Notes: generated by a model from the sequence alone, not told the origin. Shown: positions 34,331 through 44,434, counted from the first letter of the stretch. The stretch: 64,000 nt of DNA from Nilaparvata lugens (GCF_014356525.2 NC_052511.1:32142689-32206688); one strand, 5' to 3'. Numbers and translations are program-made.

Positions 34331-34500
34331 TTGTTGTTGTAGTAACCAAAAATGCTTCAACACAAAAGCATTGTAACCATTGAGAATTTCCTCATCTTTG
34401 AAGATATTAAAAAGAATGACTCAAACTAGAGGTTTCATTATTACTCCTGTCACAGATATGACTTCAGGCTGACAGAAGAATAACATTATTTGATATTCTA

Positions 34501-35299
34501 TTTTTTCAGGGAATTGGAGCTCAAACTAAGAAAATATTATTCATTGGTATGAGGAATACGTTTTGTTCTTCTTGCGCAAATCCCAAAAAGAAAAATGCCA
34601 AACATGTATGTTACAAAAACTATACGGGGCCAAGTACTGGAATGGAGAGCAGCATTGTTGTTGAAGGTTTTCGGAGAAGTGAGGAAGACTATGGGCTGAT
34701 CTACAAAAATTACATTGGAGATAGTGACTCAAGCGTGTATGCTAAGATTCAAGAGGGGTGTTCTTATGGTAGATACGTTCAGAAGATTGAGTGCGCCAAC
34801 CACGTGACTTGTGCTCTGAATGACAACCTTTACAAGGTGGCAGAAAATATGCAGTTTCCACTCTTTCCTCGGAAACTCTTGAGCAAGCCTGCTCCAGGTG
34901 AGACAGTTAAGACGATTGCAAAGAATTGTGAAGGGGGTTAGAACAGCCATAAAAGAAGCAGGTGTAAATAAAAACGCTCAAGACATGGTGAATCTCAGGG
35001 CTACACTGAAAAATGCTCCTGATCATGTTTTTGGGAATCACAACAAATGTGGAACATTCTGTAAAAGGAAGGAATTGAACGAGGAAAATGTTCTCCCAGA
35101 AATTGATGTAGTTGTTATGAGCAAGATTAGAACACTGATCGGAAATGTGGAGTCAAAAGCAGAGAGTTTCGTTTTCAACGAAACAACTAATATTGCTGAA
35201 AGGTACATGGGATGTGTGGCAAAATTCACAGGCGGCAAAAGAGTCAATTTTTCAACAGGTACGTACTTTCAACTCCATTCACTCCATTCTATTTTTTAG
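34501..35299 (+). pseudogene. Mutator-like transposase fragment
   Basis: Reads 'NTFCSSCANPKKKNAKHVC', 'NYTGPSTGMESSIVVEGFRR', 'NYIGDSDSSVYAKIQE' and 'VQKIECANHVTCALNDNLYK'. A frameshift near 34930 (in a GAAGGGGGT run) moves to 'IKEAGVNKNAQDMVNLRATL' and 'VFGNHNKCGTFCK'. The succession NYxGxSxxMExx.. , YIGDxDSxxxxxI and KxECxNHVxxxL is the signature of the animal 'Mutator-like transposase' domain. GDxDS and ECxxH include likely catalytic-site residues. The C-terminal end breaks off near 35300, and no terminal repeats were found. Confidence 0.65.
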
Positions 35300-35597
35300 A
35301 TTATAGTTTCCATTTTGTTAAAGGAAATCAGTGGAAGGAATAAACACATAACGCTTAATTAAAAAAGACTTGTTCACTTCCGTGCTAATTTATTACATAC
35401 TAGGCGAAATTATGAAAATTCTTCTAGTTATTTAATTAAAAATTTCACTTTTTGTTGAATCCTTTGATGGTGACCGTATATGGCATCAAGTTTCTCTTGT
35501 AAGTTACGCTTCTCCTTATTCATAGATATTATTCTCCAAAAGAGGGATTGAAAATACTTTGAAGGTTTATATGTGTAAAAGCATTTGTTTCTTTGCA

Positions 35598-36254
35598 AGG
35601 TATTTCTCCGAAACGTGTACAAACTATTCGAGAATCACTGGCTGCTACAGGTGAAACTCCAGTTGATGGACGAGGTAAACATAGTAATAGGCCCAAAAAA
35701 ATCACGGATGAAACCACAAAGTCTGTGATTTTTTGAAATCGATAAAAGGACAAAAATCACATTATTTGTTGAACGATTCTAGTGTCAAATACCTTCCAGA
35801 AGAACTTAATATTTCAAAACTTCATTCAATGTTCATCAAAACTAATCCTGCAAACATCCTTTCTTATGAGTCATTTCATCAGATCTTTGAAACAAAATTC
35901 AATATAAAATTCTGTTATCCCCGGAAAGATACATGTAGTCATTGTGATGTACTGAAAGTAGAAATTTCAGCACTAACTAACAAGTTAGCTGTTGCAGATA
36001 ACAATGATCAGTCTACTTCCCGTGAGTTGAAAAACAAGCAATCTGAACAAGAGATACATTTGCGCAAAGCTGACATGTTCTATGAATTGAAAAGAAGATA
36101 TAGAAAACTCTCTATGAAGACTAAAACTACTGAAGCAATAGCAATGGATTTTCAAAAAAATTTACCTACACCGAATATAACGACAAATGATGTATACTAT
36201 AGACGTCAATTGAACTTCATATCATTCAACATTCATATTCTGTCATCATCCTAG
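35598..36254 (+). pseudogene. DUF7869-type protein, lineage 2, left copy
   Basis: After an acceptor-like CTTTGCAAG the frame reads 'GISPKRVQTIRESLAATGE' and 'GRGKHSNRPKKITDETTK', as in other family members. A frameshift near 35735 leads to 'KSHYLLNDSSVKYLPEELN', 'YPRKDTCSHCDVLK', a coiled stretch, and 'AIAMDFQKNLPTPNI' (first conserved Asp). The frame then stops in 'FISFNIHILSSS' at 36254. The catalytic middle and C-terminal parts are missing. The right copy has an identical break. Confidence 0.65.
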
Positions 36255-36654
36255 TCCAATTTCAATTTTGAATTCACTAATTTGATTGACTGACTGTGTA
36301 TTCAGTTTTCTTGTTTTGTTGCTCCCGCAACAGTGTATTTCGAAGTCAGATATTTCTAGTGATGCTTCAAGTTACTTACTAGGCTTTACCGTTTAAGGTC
36401 CCTTACCTTTGTTAAAAAGTAACCCCTGAATATAGTGTGACATTTCTACTTGAATCTGTAGTATTCCTTTCAAATACCAATTTCATTATTTCTATCAGCA
36501 GTACCGCATTCAACCAGTCGGCTGCATACTATTGTAACTTACCTTGACCGTACTGGACCAGTCGGTAGTATTTTTTACCTTTTCTCATATATCATTTTTA
36601 TTAAGCCGTCGGTCCGTATTTGGGTAACGGCCGATCGGTCTAGGGTTTATTGTA

Positions 36655-37575
36655 TGAATCTTTTCAATAGTAAATCATATTTCTTATTCTATGTAAGACT
36701 TCTTGGGGAAAGGATAAATAAGATAAACACAGTTGTTTTTGGAAACATTTTATTTATTTGTTCTTACAAACTGTCCGCACACCAGAGCAAGAAACTTGAA
36801 TTTACAACTCAAGTTTTATTCCTCAAAAGCCACACTCACTGTCTTTCGTCTATACCTCAAGTCCATTGAGGCCCTTGAGCTACACATTCCTAGTTCATTC
36901 AATGACAGATTCTCCAATTTGTGGGGTACTCATCTAGTGAACTCCTGCAGAACGCAGCACCTCCATTATCAAATTCAGTAATGCTCTTCAACGCAGCCTT
37001 CGGCAAAGGCCGAATTGCCTTTATATTAAAAGGGTCTGCCTACCTAGCCTGGCTGGTTAAAAGCAACATTGAAGCTCCTCCCGCAGTCAAAGATCACATA
37101 GATGACATTCTCAAGTCTGGGTGCCTTCTCTCCTTTTCGGAAACTGGCTTAGGTTTAATTCACTGGTTGATTGAAACCTCTACTGCCCACAAAAAGAGTC
37201 CCGGTGACATGTTGCTTTATTTCTGTACAGATGAATTTTTGCCCGCGATCGCAGAGATCCGGAACTTCCTTGTTCTGACGGCCCCGTCCATGTAGACATG
37301 GCCATGGCAAGAGTTTTTTGCTCTGGAGCTCTTTATCAACTGTCCACTTGGAAATAACTCACAATCGCTCTTGCTTCATCCTCCAGAAATGCAGGGGAGA
37401 ACAACAAAATGTGGGACTACCCACAGCTTCAAGATTTCAAAGGAAAGCCCTTCCATAAAACGGGTGTCACCTATGGACTGGCTGTCCATGAAGAACTGGC
37501 TGGACAACGACACACGACAGGAAAGTCCAATGAATACCGACCAGTCATTGAAAGGTACAAAGATAAACTAAACTG
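36655..37575 (+). pseudogene. endogenous negative-strand RNA virus nucleoprotein-like remnant, left copy
   Basis: Three frames in succession carry protein-like sequence; the longest is 36921-37295. Helix-rich segments, including 'ETGLGLIHWLIE' and 'LPAIAEIRNFLVL', resemble in arrangement the C-terminal lobe of bornavirus/nyamivirus-type nucleoproteins, which coat viral RNA. A further frameshift near 37290 precedes a tail that ends at about 37575. The order nucleoprotein-like then phosphoprotein-like, with an A-run junction between, supports a mononegavirus origin. At least three frame breaks are shared with the right copy. Virus family is a resemblance call; a protein search would settle it. 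Confidence 0.4.
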
Positions 37576-37700
37576 ATCCTCCACGGCAGGTCACCAGCTT
37601 CCTCCATCTTCATCCGGAGCCCCTGTGGGCACAACCTTCTGACAAGCAACCTCCATCCAGTAGCAAATATCATAGTAGATTAGAAAAACAAGGATACAAG

Positions 37701-38020
37701 ATGTCAGGAAAGAAGATCGAACCTCCGGCTGATTACCCTAACTTAGTTAACAAAATCAATCAAGGGCTCCTTAACACCTTGATATATCGTGATGGAGATC
37801 TCCTTCCTAAATCTTCACCAGAAGACAATTCATATCCTCAGGATGCAAAAGACAACCCCGCAAAGAATACAAGAAACAGCACTTTGCAGAAAACCCCAAA
37901 AAAGCCACCTGCCAGACCTTCCTCATCACAACAACCGCCAGAAAAGCAGTCAATTCCAGTTTCCATTCCGCAGTTCTCCATAGGAAAATATCCTGACAGA
38001 GAAAGTCTTTTAACTATCCC
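37701..38020 (+). pseudogene. phosphoprotein-like frame, left copy, truncated by LTR element
   Basis: First 107 codons are the same as in the complete frame at 43832. At 38021 the reading runs into the minisatellite of the LTR element, and the remaining 130 codons of the 240-codon frame are translated repeat. The upstream AGATTAGAAAAACAAGG (37678-37694) resembles a mononegavirus gene junction. Confidence 0.45.
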
Positions 38021-38034
38021 TTGGGAGATGGGAG

Positions 38035-38470
38035 GTCAGGGACGGCAGACAACGGTCCGCTGTGCCCTGGGGAAAAGGAAGAATAGGAGGTCAGGGACGG
38101 CAGACAACGGTCCGCTGTGCCCTAGGAAAATGGGAGGTCAGGGACGGCAGACAACGGTCCGCTGTGCCCTAGGAAGATGGGAGGTCAGGGACGGCAGACA
38201 ACGGTCCGCTGTGCCCTGGGGAAAAGGAAGAATAGGAGGTCAGGGACGGCAGACAACGGTCCGCTGTGCCCTAGGGAGATGGGAGGTCAGGGACGGCAGA
38301 CAACGGTCCGCTGTGCCCTGGGGAAAAGGAAGAATAGGAGGTCAGGGACGGCAGACAACGGTCCGCTGTGCCCTAGGGAGATGGGAGGTCAGGGACGGCA
38401 GACAACGGTCCGCTGTGCCCTAGGGAGATGGGAGGTCAGGGACGTACGGCAGCCAACGGGCCGCTGTACA
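38035..38470. repeat. GC-rich minisatellite in 3' LTR leader
   Basis: Eight close copies plus one degenerate copy of GACGGCAGACAACGGTCCGC-TGTGCCC, with spacers of two kinds (…TAGGGAGATGGGAGGTCAGG and …TGGGGAAAAGGAAGAATAGG), giving 47-bp and 55-bp units. Open frames of 137-240 codons across it are translated repeat. Confidence 0.9.
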
Positions 38471-38520
38471 AGGAGCAGGAAGGTTGTGAGCGGAATGCTG
38501 TGGTCTGGGGCTCGTCCGGC

Positions 38521-38529
38521 CTTTTTATA
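38521..38529 (-). promoter_or_regulatory. LTR TATA box
   Basis: TATAAAAAG on the minus strand, about 195 bases inside the LTR. It is followed by GC-rich sequence where a start site would be expected. Confidence 0.6.
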
Positions 38530-38723
38530 CTCCCCCAAAGTGGAGGGGATGGAGTTGAGCTGCCGCCAGAGGCGGTGGAAATCGACTTGATGCGCGGAAG
38601 ATGGTGCGCCATCGGTACCTCCCTTATCTCCGCGGTCGGCTAGCATTGCTGATAGCCGAGCGTCTTTCAATAATATTATTAATTATTTAACAATATTTTC
38701 CGTCACAATTTTACTTTGTGACA

Positions 38724-38740
38724 CCCCACTCCTACTTGGG
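38724..38740 (-). promoter_or_regulatory. polypurine tract of LTR element
   Basis: Minus strand AAGTAGGAGTGGGG lies immediately before the LTR start TGTCACAAAG, where plus-strand DNA synthesis would be primed. A 14-15-base G/C homopolymer precedes it. Confidence 0.6.
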
Positions 38741-38761
38741 GGGGGGGGGGGTCGGAGCCCT

Positions 38762-38850
38762 CTATGGCACCACCTTAAAAGGTGTGAGCCATCTAGGCAT
38801 CACCTTAAGAGGTGTACACCTCTCAGGCATCACCTTTAGAGGTGTATGAC
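38762..38850. repeat. short tandem repeat between protease frame and purine tract
   Basis: Three units of about 30 bases built on GGCATCACCTTAAGAGGTGT. Each unit is itself nearly palindromic (CACCTT-AGAGGTG). Confidence 0.75.
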
Positions 38851-38868
38851 ACTCGCTATGAGCTTCAT

Positions 38869-40968
38869 CTATACCTGGTCCACAGGTACATATTTACATC
38901 GTCCATTCGATAATCGGACTTTTATGCGTGGCTTTCCGGCCCGTTTGCGCTTGCCTGATGTTGTGTTGCGGTGGCACATCACTGGATCCATATTTCGAGA
39001 GGGGCCTGGTCTGGGTTCCTGGGACGGTGGGACTACTTCATTGGTAGTTGAAGACTGCGTTTGCTCTTCCACATCCATTTCAGTTGAGGAGGGTATTGAC
39101 TCCTCCACATCCATGACAGTAGGGGGTGGTATTGACTCTTCCACATCCCTCTCGGATTCACCACTTGTGTTGGTGGCTGGGGCATGAGTCGTGGCCTGGC
39201 GTTCAGAGTCAGTCATCTCATTCCTGTGATCCATCACTATGTTGCCCCAGGATGCTTGCCTTGGAACATATGACAACTCTGCTTTGCTATCAATCAAAGC
39301 ATTGAGTTCAACTCCATTCAAACCAACCTGCATGAATATCCTTTTGTCGTGATCCTTGTTGTCCTGAGATTCGGATTGTACAGCTGATATTGTTGGGACT
39401 TTTGTTGTCCTACTCCCCGATAAGGGTGATCGCAACATAATTGGCTGTCTTGAAGGATTCAATTGGGGAGGATCCCACTCCACCTCTCTTGTGAATGTGT
39501 GAATATTCACTCTGTTTTTACGCATAAATTCCATGCCTAATAGCAGATCTTGTTCAAGTCCTTCCATTATAGATGCCACTAGTGGAACTGTGATTTGTTC
39601 TATGGTCACATTAGTAGTCACTTTCCCATTTAACGGGGTTGACCGTCCATCAGCTAATATCGCGCGGTGACGTGCTGGTTCTTTCCGTATCATCCCTTTT
39701 TTCCGGATGACTTCATAGACCTCGTTACTTATATAATTAGCTTCAGCGCCAGTATCTAGCAATGCCCGACACTTTTTACCGCCGATTGTCACGGTGATGA
39801 ATAGTCTGTTGTCCCTTGATGACTCTTCAATCACAGGAATCCTTTGTGCCATTCGCATCACTGCTGTCTTGTTTGGAATCTTATTCTCCTTTTGCTCATC
39901 ACAGGTACATTCCAGTGCTCTCTTTCCGCACCTTTTACATGGCAGGATTTCGGGACAGTTTGATCTCCAGTGCCCCGGTCTCTTGTATTGCCCACACATG
40001 GGTTCAGACTCACTAAGAGATGGTCTGTTACTAGTAGGGGTTATAACTGTCTCAACCTTGAGCCTTGTAATCTTTTTCGTGTCCTCAATCATGTGAACTC
40101 TCGAATTCTGTCTATTCTGTTTCTCCTCTGCTTTTATTTGTTCATACTCCCTCGCGAATTTTTCCAATTCGTTGATACTAAGAACATCTGATTGCCGAAT
40201 ATACAATTTGTACCGTGGGAGGAGATTCTTATACACTCTCTGTAATTTATTCTCGTCTGTAAAACCTCCTCGACGCCTCATGAGTGTCAGTACATCTTCG
40301 AGAAATTCGTCAAACGATTCACCTTCCCTTTGCTTCCTTGCCTGAATTAGATTCTCGAGGTCCTCCTCATAGGTAAGTGGGTAGTAGCGTGATCTGAAAT
40401 CTGTCACAAAATTGTCCCATGATTTCCACTGGTCACGACGATTACGCATCCATAGAGTAGCTTTACCAACCAGTAATTCAGGCAGCGCGACTAGTAGCTG
40501 GTTGCCAGTGAGCCCATAGGCTTGTTGTAGCTCGTCTAGCCTTTCCAAGAAGCTGGGAGCATCTGATTGGCCGTCGAATGACAGTCTCCAGCTTCTTACC
40601 TTGTCACATACCGCCCCTGGGTCCATGAGGGGGTTTGTGTGAATATTGGTTCTAACCTCAGTATGGGTACCTGTCACCAAGTGTTTAGTTTCCCCACTGC
40701 TTCCGCTCATTATGCCGGGTCTTGAGCTGGGATAACGTACTGCCATCTTCTTATGTTGTTCTACTAACAACTTTCTCAACTCAGCAAGTGTTCCAGATGA
40801 CACTATGCCCCAATCTTGTAGAAGATTGAATGCCTCATCCTTTTTCAATCTATAGATCCAGGAAACTCTGGGGTCGGCTATCACCTCGGGGTTTATGTCC
40901 TCAACCGACTGATCCTCTGTCAGCTCCTGGTGTTGAGCATCTGAATCAGACTCTCCCTGTTCACTCAT
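38869..40968 (-). CDS. Gag-protease polyprotein of Gypsy-type element, 699 aa
   Basis: Open for 699 codons from MSEQGESDSDAQ. Residues about 125-260 form the retrotransposon Gag domain ('ATLWMRNRRDQWKSWDNF', 'FRSRYYPLTYEEDL', 'GESFDEFLEDVLTLMRRRG'). Residues 325-338 form a CCHC knuckle in which the second Cys is Tyr ('CGQYKRPGHWRSNC'), followed by a second Cys-rich stretch ('CKRCGKRALECTC'). Residues about 390-480 form a retropepsin-like protease with active site 'ALLDTGAEANYIS' and the flap/ILG-like 'LEQDLLLGMEFM'. A later 'NALIDSKAELSYV' looks like a second, decayed protease site. The C-terminal 120 residues are Ser/Thr/Glu-rich with repeated 'DVEESIP'. The frame is fully open, unlike its neighbours, so the insertion is recent or the frame is maintained. 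Confidence 0.85.
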   Translation of the reverse strand: MSEQGESDSDAQHQELTEDQSVEDINPEVIADPRVSWIYRLKKDEAFNLLQDWGIVSSGTLAELRKLLVEQHKKMAVRYPSSRPGIMSGSSGETKHLVTGTHTEVRTNIHTNPLMDPGAVCDKVRSWRLSFDGQSDAPSFLERLDELQQAYGLTGNQLLVALPELLVGKATLWMRNRRDQWKSWDNFVTDFRSRYYPLTYEEDLENLIQARKQREGESFDEFLEDVLTLMRRRGGFTDENKLQRVYKNLLPRYKLYIRQSDVLSINELEKFAREYEQIKAEEKQNRQNSRVHMIEDTKKITRLKVETVITPTSNRPSLSESEPMCGQYKRPGHWRSNCPEILPCKRCGKRALECTCDEQKENKIPNKTAVMRMAQRIPVIEESSRDNRLFITVTIGGKKCRALLDTGAEANYISNEVYEVIRKKGMIRKEPARHRAILADGRSTPLNGKVTTNVTIEQITVPLVASIMEGLEQDLLLGMEFMRKNRVNIHTFTREVEWDPPQLNPSRQPIMLRSPLSGSRTTKVPTISAVQSESQDNKDHDKRIFMQVGLNGVELNALIDSKAELSYVPRQASWGNIVMDHRNEMTDSERQATTHAPATNTSGESERDVEESIPPPTVMDVEESIPSSTEMDVEEQTQSSTTNEVVPPSQEPRPGPSRNMDPVMCHRNTTSGKRKRAGKPRIKVRLSNGRCKYVPVDQV

Positions 40969-40990
40969 GATTCTTACTTCGTTGCCTCGT

Positions 40991-41008
40991 GCCCCACGTT
41001 GGGCGCCA
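40991..41008 (-). promoter_or_regulatory. tRNA primer binding site
   Basis: Minus strand TGGCGCCCAACGTGGGGC, the pattern of a lysine-tRNA-type primer site found in many Gypsy elements. It lies 23 bases before the Gag start codon and directly behind the presumed end of the 5' LTR. Confidence 0.75.
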
Positions 41009-41009
41009 A

Positions 41010-41515
41010 TCTATCACGTACACCCTGAGTAGCTTCAGAGGTGGGTGATTGATACCCAGGTGTTGCTCCTGGATGACTTCGCTCAGTCGTAATGTGGGCG
41101 GGGAAAGGAGGCAAGTCGAAGTTCCTCTTCCTTCTTCTTTGATCCTTAGCTGGCGTGAACAGCACCTCCTGGTGCTTCTGACGGCGTGAAGGTCGCTCTC
41201 TTCTCTGATGACACCACTTTGATGTAATTTTGTATCGGCCTTACGGCCTCGGTTCCGCTCCAGTGGAGTAGGAAAAGGAAGGACAGAAAGGATAGGGACG
41301 GCAGACAACGGTCCGCTGTGCCTGGGGAAAAGGAAGAATAGGAGGTCAGGACGGCAGACAACGGTCCGCTGTGCCCTGGGGAGAAGGAAGAATAGGGACG
41401 GCAGACAACGGTCCGCTGTGCCCTGGGGAGAAGGAAGAATAGGGACGGCAGACAACGGTCCGCTGTGCCCTGGGGAGAAGGAAGAATAGGGACGGCAGAC
41501 AACGGTCCGCTGTGC
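41010..41515 (-). repeat. 5' LTR remnant (leader and U5)
   Basis: Contains the U5-like part and five minisatellite copies (41284-41515). The promoter half of the LTR is missing; the sequence switches at GTGC (41512-41515) into the right copy of the duplication. Confidence 0.6.
41284..41515. repeat. GC-rich minisatellite in 5' LTR remnant
   Basis: Five copies of GACGGCAGACAACGGTCCGC with the spacer TGGGGAGAAGGAAGAATAGG or a close variant. Same family as 38035-38470. Confidence 0.9.
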
Positions 41516-41727
41516 TAATTTATTACATACTAGGCGAAATTATGAAAATTCTTCTAGTTATTTAATTAAAAATTTCACTTTTTGTTGAATCATTTGATGG
41601 TGACAGTATATGGCATCAAGTTTCTCTTGTAAGTTACGCTTCTCCTTATTCATAGATATTATTCTCCAAAAGAGGGATTGAAAATACTTTGAAGGTTTAT
41701 ATGTGTAAAAGCATTTGTTTCTTTGCA

Positions 41728-42384
41728 AGGTATTTCTCCGAAACGTGTACAAACTATTCGAGAATCACTGGCTGCTACAGGTGAAACTCCAGTTGATGGA
41801 CGAGGTAAACATAGTAATAGGCCCAAAAAAATCACGGATGAAACCACAAAGTCTGTGATTTTTTGAAATCGATAAAAGGACGAAAATCACATTATTTGTT
41901 GAACGATTCTAGTGCCAAATACCTTCCAGAAGAACTTAATATTTCAAAACTTCATTCAATGTTCATCAAAACTAATCCTGCAAACATCCTTTCTTATGAG
42001 TCATTTCATCAGATCTTTGAAACAAAATTCAATATAAAATTCGGTTATCCCCGGAAAGATACATGTAGTCATTGTGATGTACTGAAAGTAGAGATTTCAG
42101 CACTAACTAACAAGTTAGCTGTTGCAGATAACAATGATCAGTCTACTTCCCGTGAGTTGAAAAACAAGCAATCTGAACAAGAGATACATTTGCGCAAAGC
42201 TGACATGTTCTATGAATTGAAAAGAAGATATAGAAAACTCTCTATGAAGACTAAAACTACTGAAGCAATAGCAATGGATTTTCAAAAAAATTTACCTACA
42301 CCGAATATAACGACAAATGATGTATACTATAGACGTCAATTGAACTTCATATCATTCAACATTCATATTCTGTCATCATCCTAG
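41728..42384 (+). pseudogene. DUF7869-type protein, lineage 2, right copy
   Basis: Same content and same breaks as 35598-36254. Differences include Cys to Gly in 'KFGYPRKDTC' and Val to Ala in 'DSSAKYL'. Confidence 0.65.
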
Positions 42385-42784
42385 TCCAATTTCAATTTTG
42401 AATTCACTAATTTGATTGACTGACTGTGTATTCAGTTTTCTTGTTTTGTTGCTCCCGCAACAGTGTATTTCGAAGTCAGATATTTCTAGTGATGCTTCAA
42501 GTTACTTACTAGGCTTTACCGTTTAAGGTCCCTTACCTTTGTTAAAAAGTAACCCCTGAATATAGTGTGACATTTCTACTTGAATCTGTAGTATTCCTTT
42601 CAAATACCAATTTCATTATTTCTATCAGCAGTACCGCATTCAACCAGTCGGCTGCATACTATTGTAACTTACCTTGAGCGTACTGGACCAGTCGGTAGTA
42701 TTTTTTACCTTTTCTCATATATCATTTTTATTAAGCCGTCCGTCCGTATTTGGGTAACGGCCGATCGGTCTAGGGTTTATTGTA

Positions 42785-43705
42785 TGAATCTTTTCAATAG
42801 TAAATCATATTTCTTATTCTATGTGTGACTTCTTGGGGAAAGGATAAATAAGATAAACACAGTTGTTTTTGGAAACATTTTATTTATTTGTTCTTACAAA
42901 CTGTCCACACACCAGAGCAAGAAACTTGAATTTACAACTCAAGTTTTATTCCTCAAAAGCCACACTCACTGTCTTTCGTCTATACCTCAAGTCCATTGAG
43001 GCCCTTGAGCTACACATTCCTAGTTCATTCAATGACAGATTCTCCAATTTGTGGGGTACTCATCTAGTGAACTCCTGCAGAACGCAGCACCTCCATTATC
43101 AAATTCAGTAATGCTCTTCAACGCAGCCTTCGGCAAAGGCCGAATTGCCTTTATATTAGAAGGGTCTGCCTACCTAGCCTGGCTGGTTAAAAGCAACATT
43201 GAAGCTCCTCCCGCAGTCAAAGATCACATAGATGACATTCTCAAGTCTGGGTGCCTTCTCTCCTTTTCGGAAACTGGCTTAGGTTTAATTCACTGGTTGA
43301 TTGAAACCTCTACTGCCCACAAAAAGAGTCCCGGTGACATGTTGCTTTATTTCTGTACAGATGAATTTTTGCCCGCGATCGCAGAGATCCGGAACTTCCT
43401 TGTTCTGACGGCCCCGTCCATGTAGACATGGCCATGGCAAGAGTTTTTTGCTCTGGAGCTCTTTATCAACTGTCCACTTGGAAATAACTCACAATCGCTC
43501 TTGCTTCATCCTCCAGAAATGCAGGGGAGAACAACAAAATGTGGGACTACCCACAGCTTCAAGATTTCAAAAGAAAGCCCTTCCATAAAACGGGTGTCAC
43601 CTATGGACTGGCTGTCCATGAAGAACTGGCTAGACAACGACACACGACATGAAAGTCCAATAAATACCGACCAGTCATTGAAAGGTACAAAGATAAACTA
43701 AACTG
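42785..43705 (+). pseudogene. endogenous negative-strand RNA virus nucleoprotein-like remnant, right copy
   Basis: Same frameshifted remnant as at 36655-37575; the longest frame is 43051-43425. One Lys to Glu difference and a few silent or non-coding changes. The shared breaks show that the insertion had decayed before the segment duplicated. Confidence 0.4.
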
Positions 43706-43831
43706 ATCCTCCGCGGCAGGTCACCAGCTTCCTCCATCTTCATCCGGAGCCCCTGTGGGCACAACCTTCTGACAAGCAACCTCCATCCAGTAGCAAATAT
43801 CATAGTAGATTAGAAAAAACAAGGATACAAG

Positions 43832-44434
43832 ATGTCAGGAAAGAAGATCGAACCTCCGGCTGATTACCCTAACTTAGTTAACAAAATCAATCAAGGGCTC
43901 CTTAACACCTTGATATATCGTGATGGAGATCTCCTTCCTAAATCTTCACCAGAAGACAATTCATATCCTCAGGATGCAAAAGACAACCCCGCAAAGAATA
44001 CAAGAAACAGCACTTTGCAGAAAACCCCAAAAAAGCCACCTGCCAGACCTTCCTCATCACAACAACCGCCAGAAAAGCAGTCAATTCCAGTTTCCATTCC
44101 GCAGTTCTCCATAGGAAAATATCCTGACAGAGAAAGTCTTTTAACTATCCCTGATCACAGTCTTGATCTCTTGACACAGTCTGTCACTTATCATCGCTCA
44201 TATACAGAAAACAGAACCTTTTTCAAGGAGTGGAACAAGAACTGTACAACAATATCAACCTCCGTCCTTCACTCAATTTTGAGACAAGGACCGTCTTCAA
44301 GGAATATTCAAGATTGGCAAATTTATGGAGTCTCATTTGCCTTTGCCCTGGTTGGAGCCGCAATGCAGGCACGGGCAGCTAACAGAGACGCTCTTCATGT
44401 ATTGATGAGCTCTCTGTCTGATTTAGTCTCTTAA
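43832..44434 (+). pseudogene. phosphoprotein-like frame, right copy
   Basis: 200 codons, then TAA. The same frame stays open for about 30 further codons to about 44530, so the stop may be a mutation. The first half is polar and rich in Pro, Ser and Gln ('PKKPPARPSSSQQPPEKQ'), as in the disordered N-terminal part of mononegavirus phosphoproteins. The second half is compact and helix-forming ('FAFALVGAAMQARAA'). Directly upstream, AGATTAGAAAAAACAAGG resembles a transcription stop/restart junction. Phosphoproteins link polymerase and nucleoprotein in these viruses. The call depends on the position behind the nucleoprotein-like remnant; sequence conservation alone would not support it. Confidence 0.4.

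Larger units (their letters stand above)
35386..38021 (+). repeat. 2.64-kb duplicated segment, left copy
   Basis: Begins TAATTTATTACATACTAGG and ends TTTTAACTATCCCT. It matches 41516-44152 with about 18 differences seen by eye (about 99.3% identity). It contains a DUF7869-type fragment, a nucleoprotein-like remnant and the first third of a phosphoprotein-like frame. Confidence 0.92.
38022..38723 (-). repeat. 3' LTR, truncated in its leader
   Basis: Starts TGTCACAAAGTAAAA at 38723 (minus strand), directly after a purine-rich tract. Contains the promoter and then the transcribed minisatellite. The downstream U5 part that is seen at 41010-41280 is missing. Confidence 0.65.
38022..41515 (-). mobile_element. 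Gypsy-type LTR retroelement, gag-protease only, truncated at both ends
   Basis: Minus strand, from high to low coordinate: partial 5' LTR with minisatellite (41515-41010), primer binding site (41008-40991), gag-protease frame (40968-38869), short repeat, purine tract and 3' LTR start (38723), TATA box (38529-38521), minisatellite, end at 38022. No reverse transcriptase or integrase. Both outer borders fall inside the same minisatellite, so neither LTR is complete. It separates the two copies of the 2.64-kb duplication exactly. Confidence 0.75.
41516..44152 (+). repeat. 2.64-kb duplicated segment, right copy
   Basis: Partner of 35386-38021. It continues past 44152 into the rest of the phosphoprotein-like frame (TGATCACAG…), whereas the left copy switches to the LTR element. 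The right copy therefore preserves the uninterrupted sequence. Confidence 0.92.

Noticed and set aside
37701..38423. 240-codon frame read as a complete gene
   Set aside because: Only the first 107 codons match the intact right copy; the rest is LTR minisatellite.
38177..38590. Open frames of 137-240 codons over the GC-rich repeat
   Set aside because: They are translated minisatellite; the same peptide repeats with the DNA unit.
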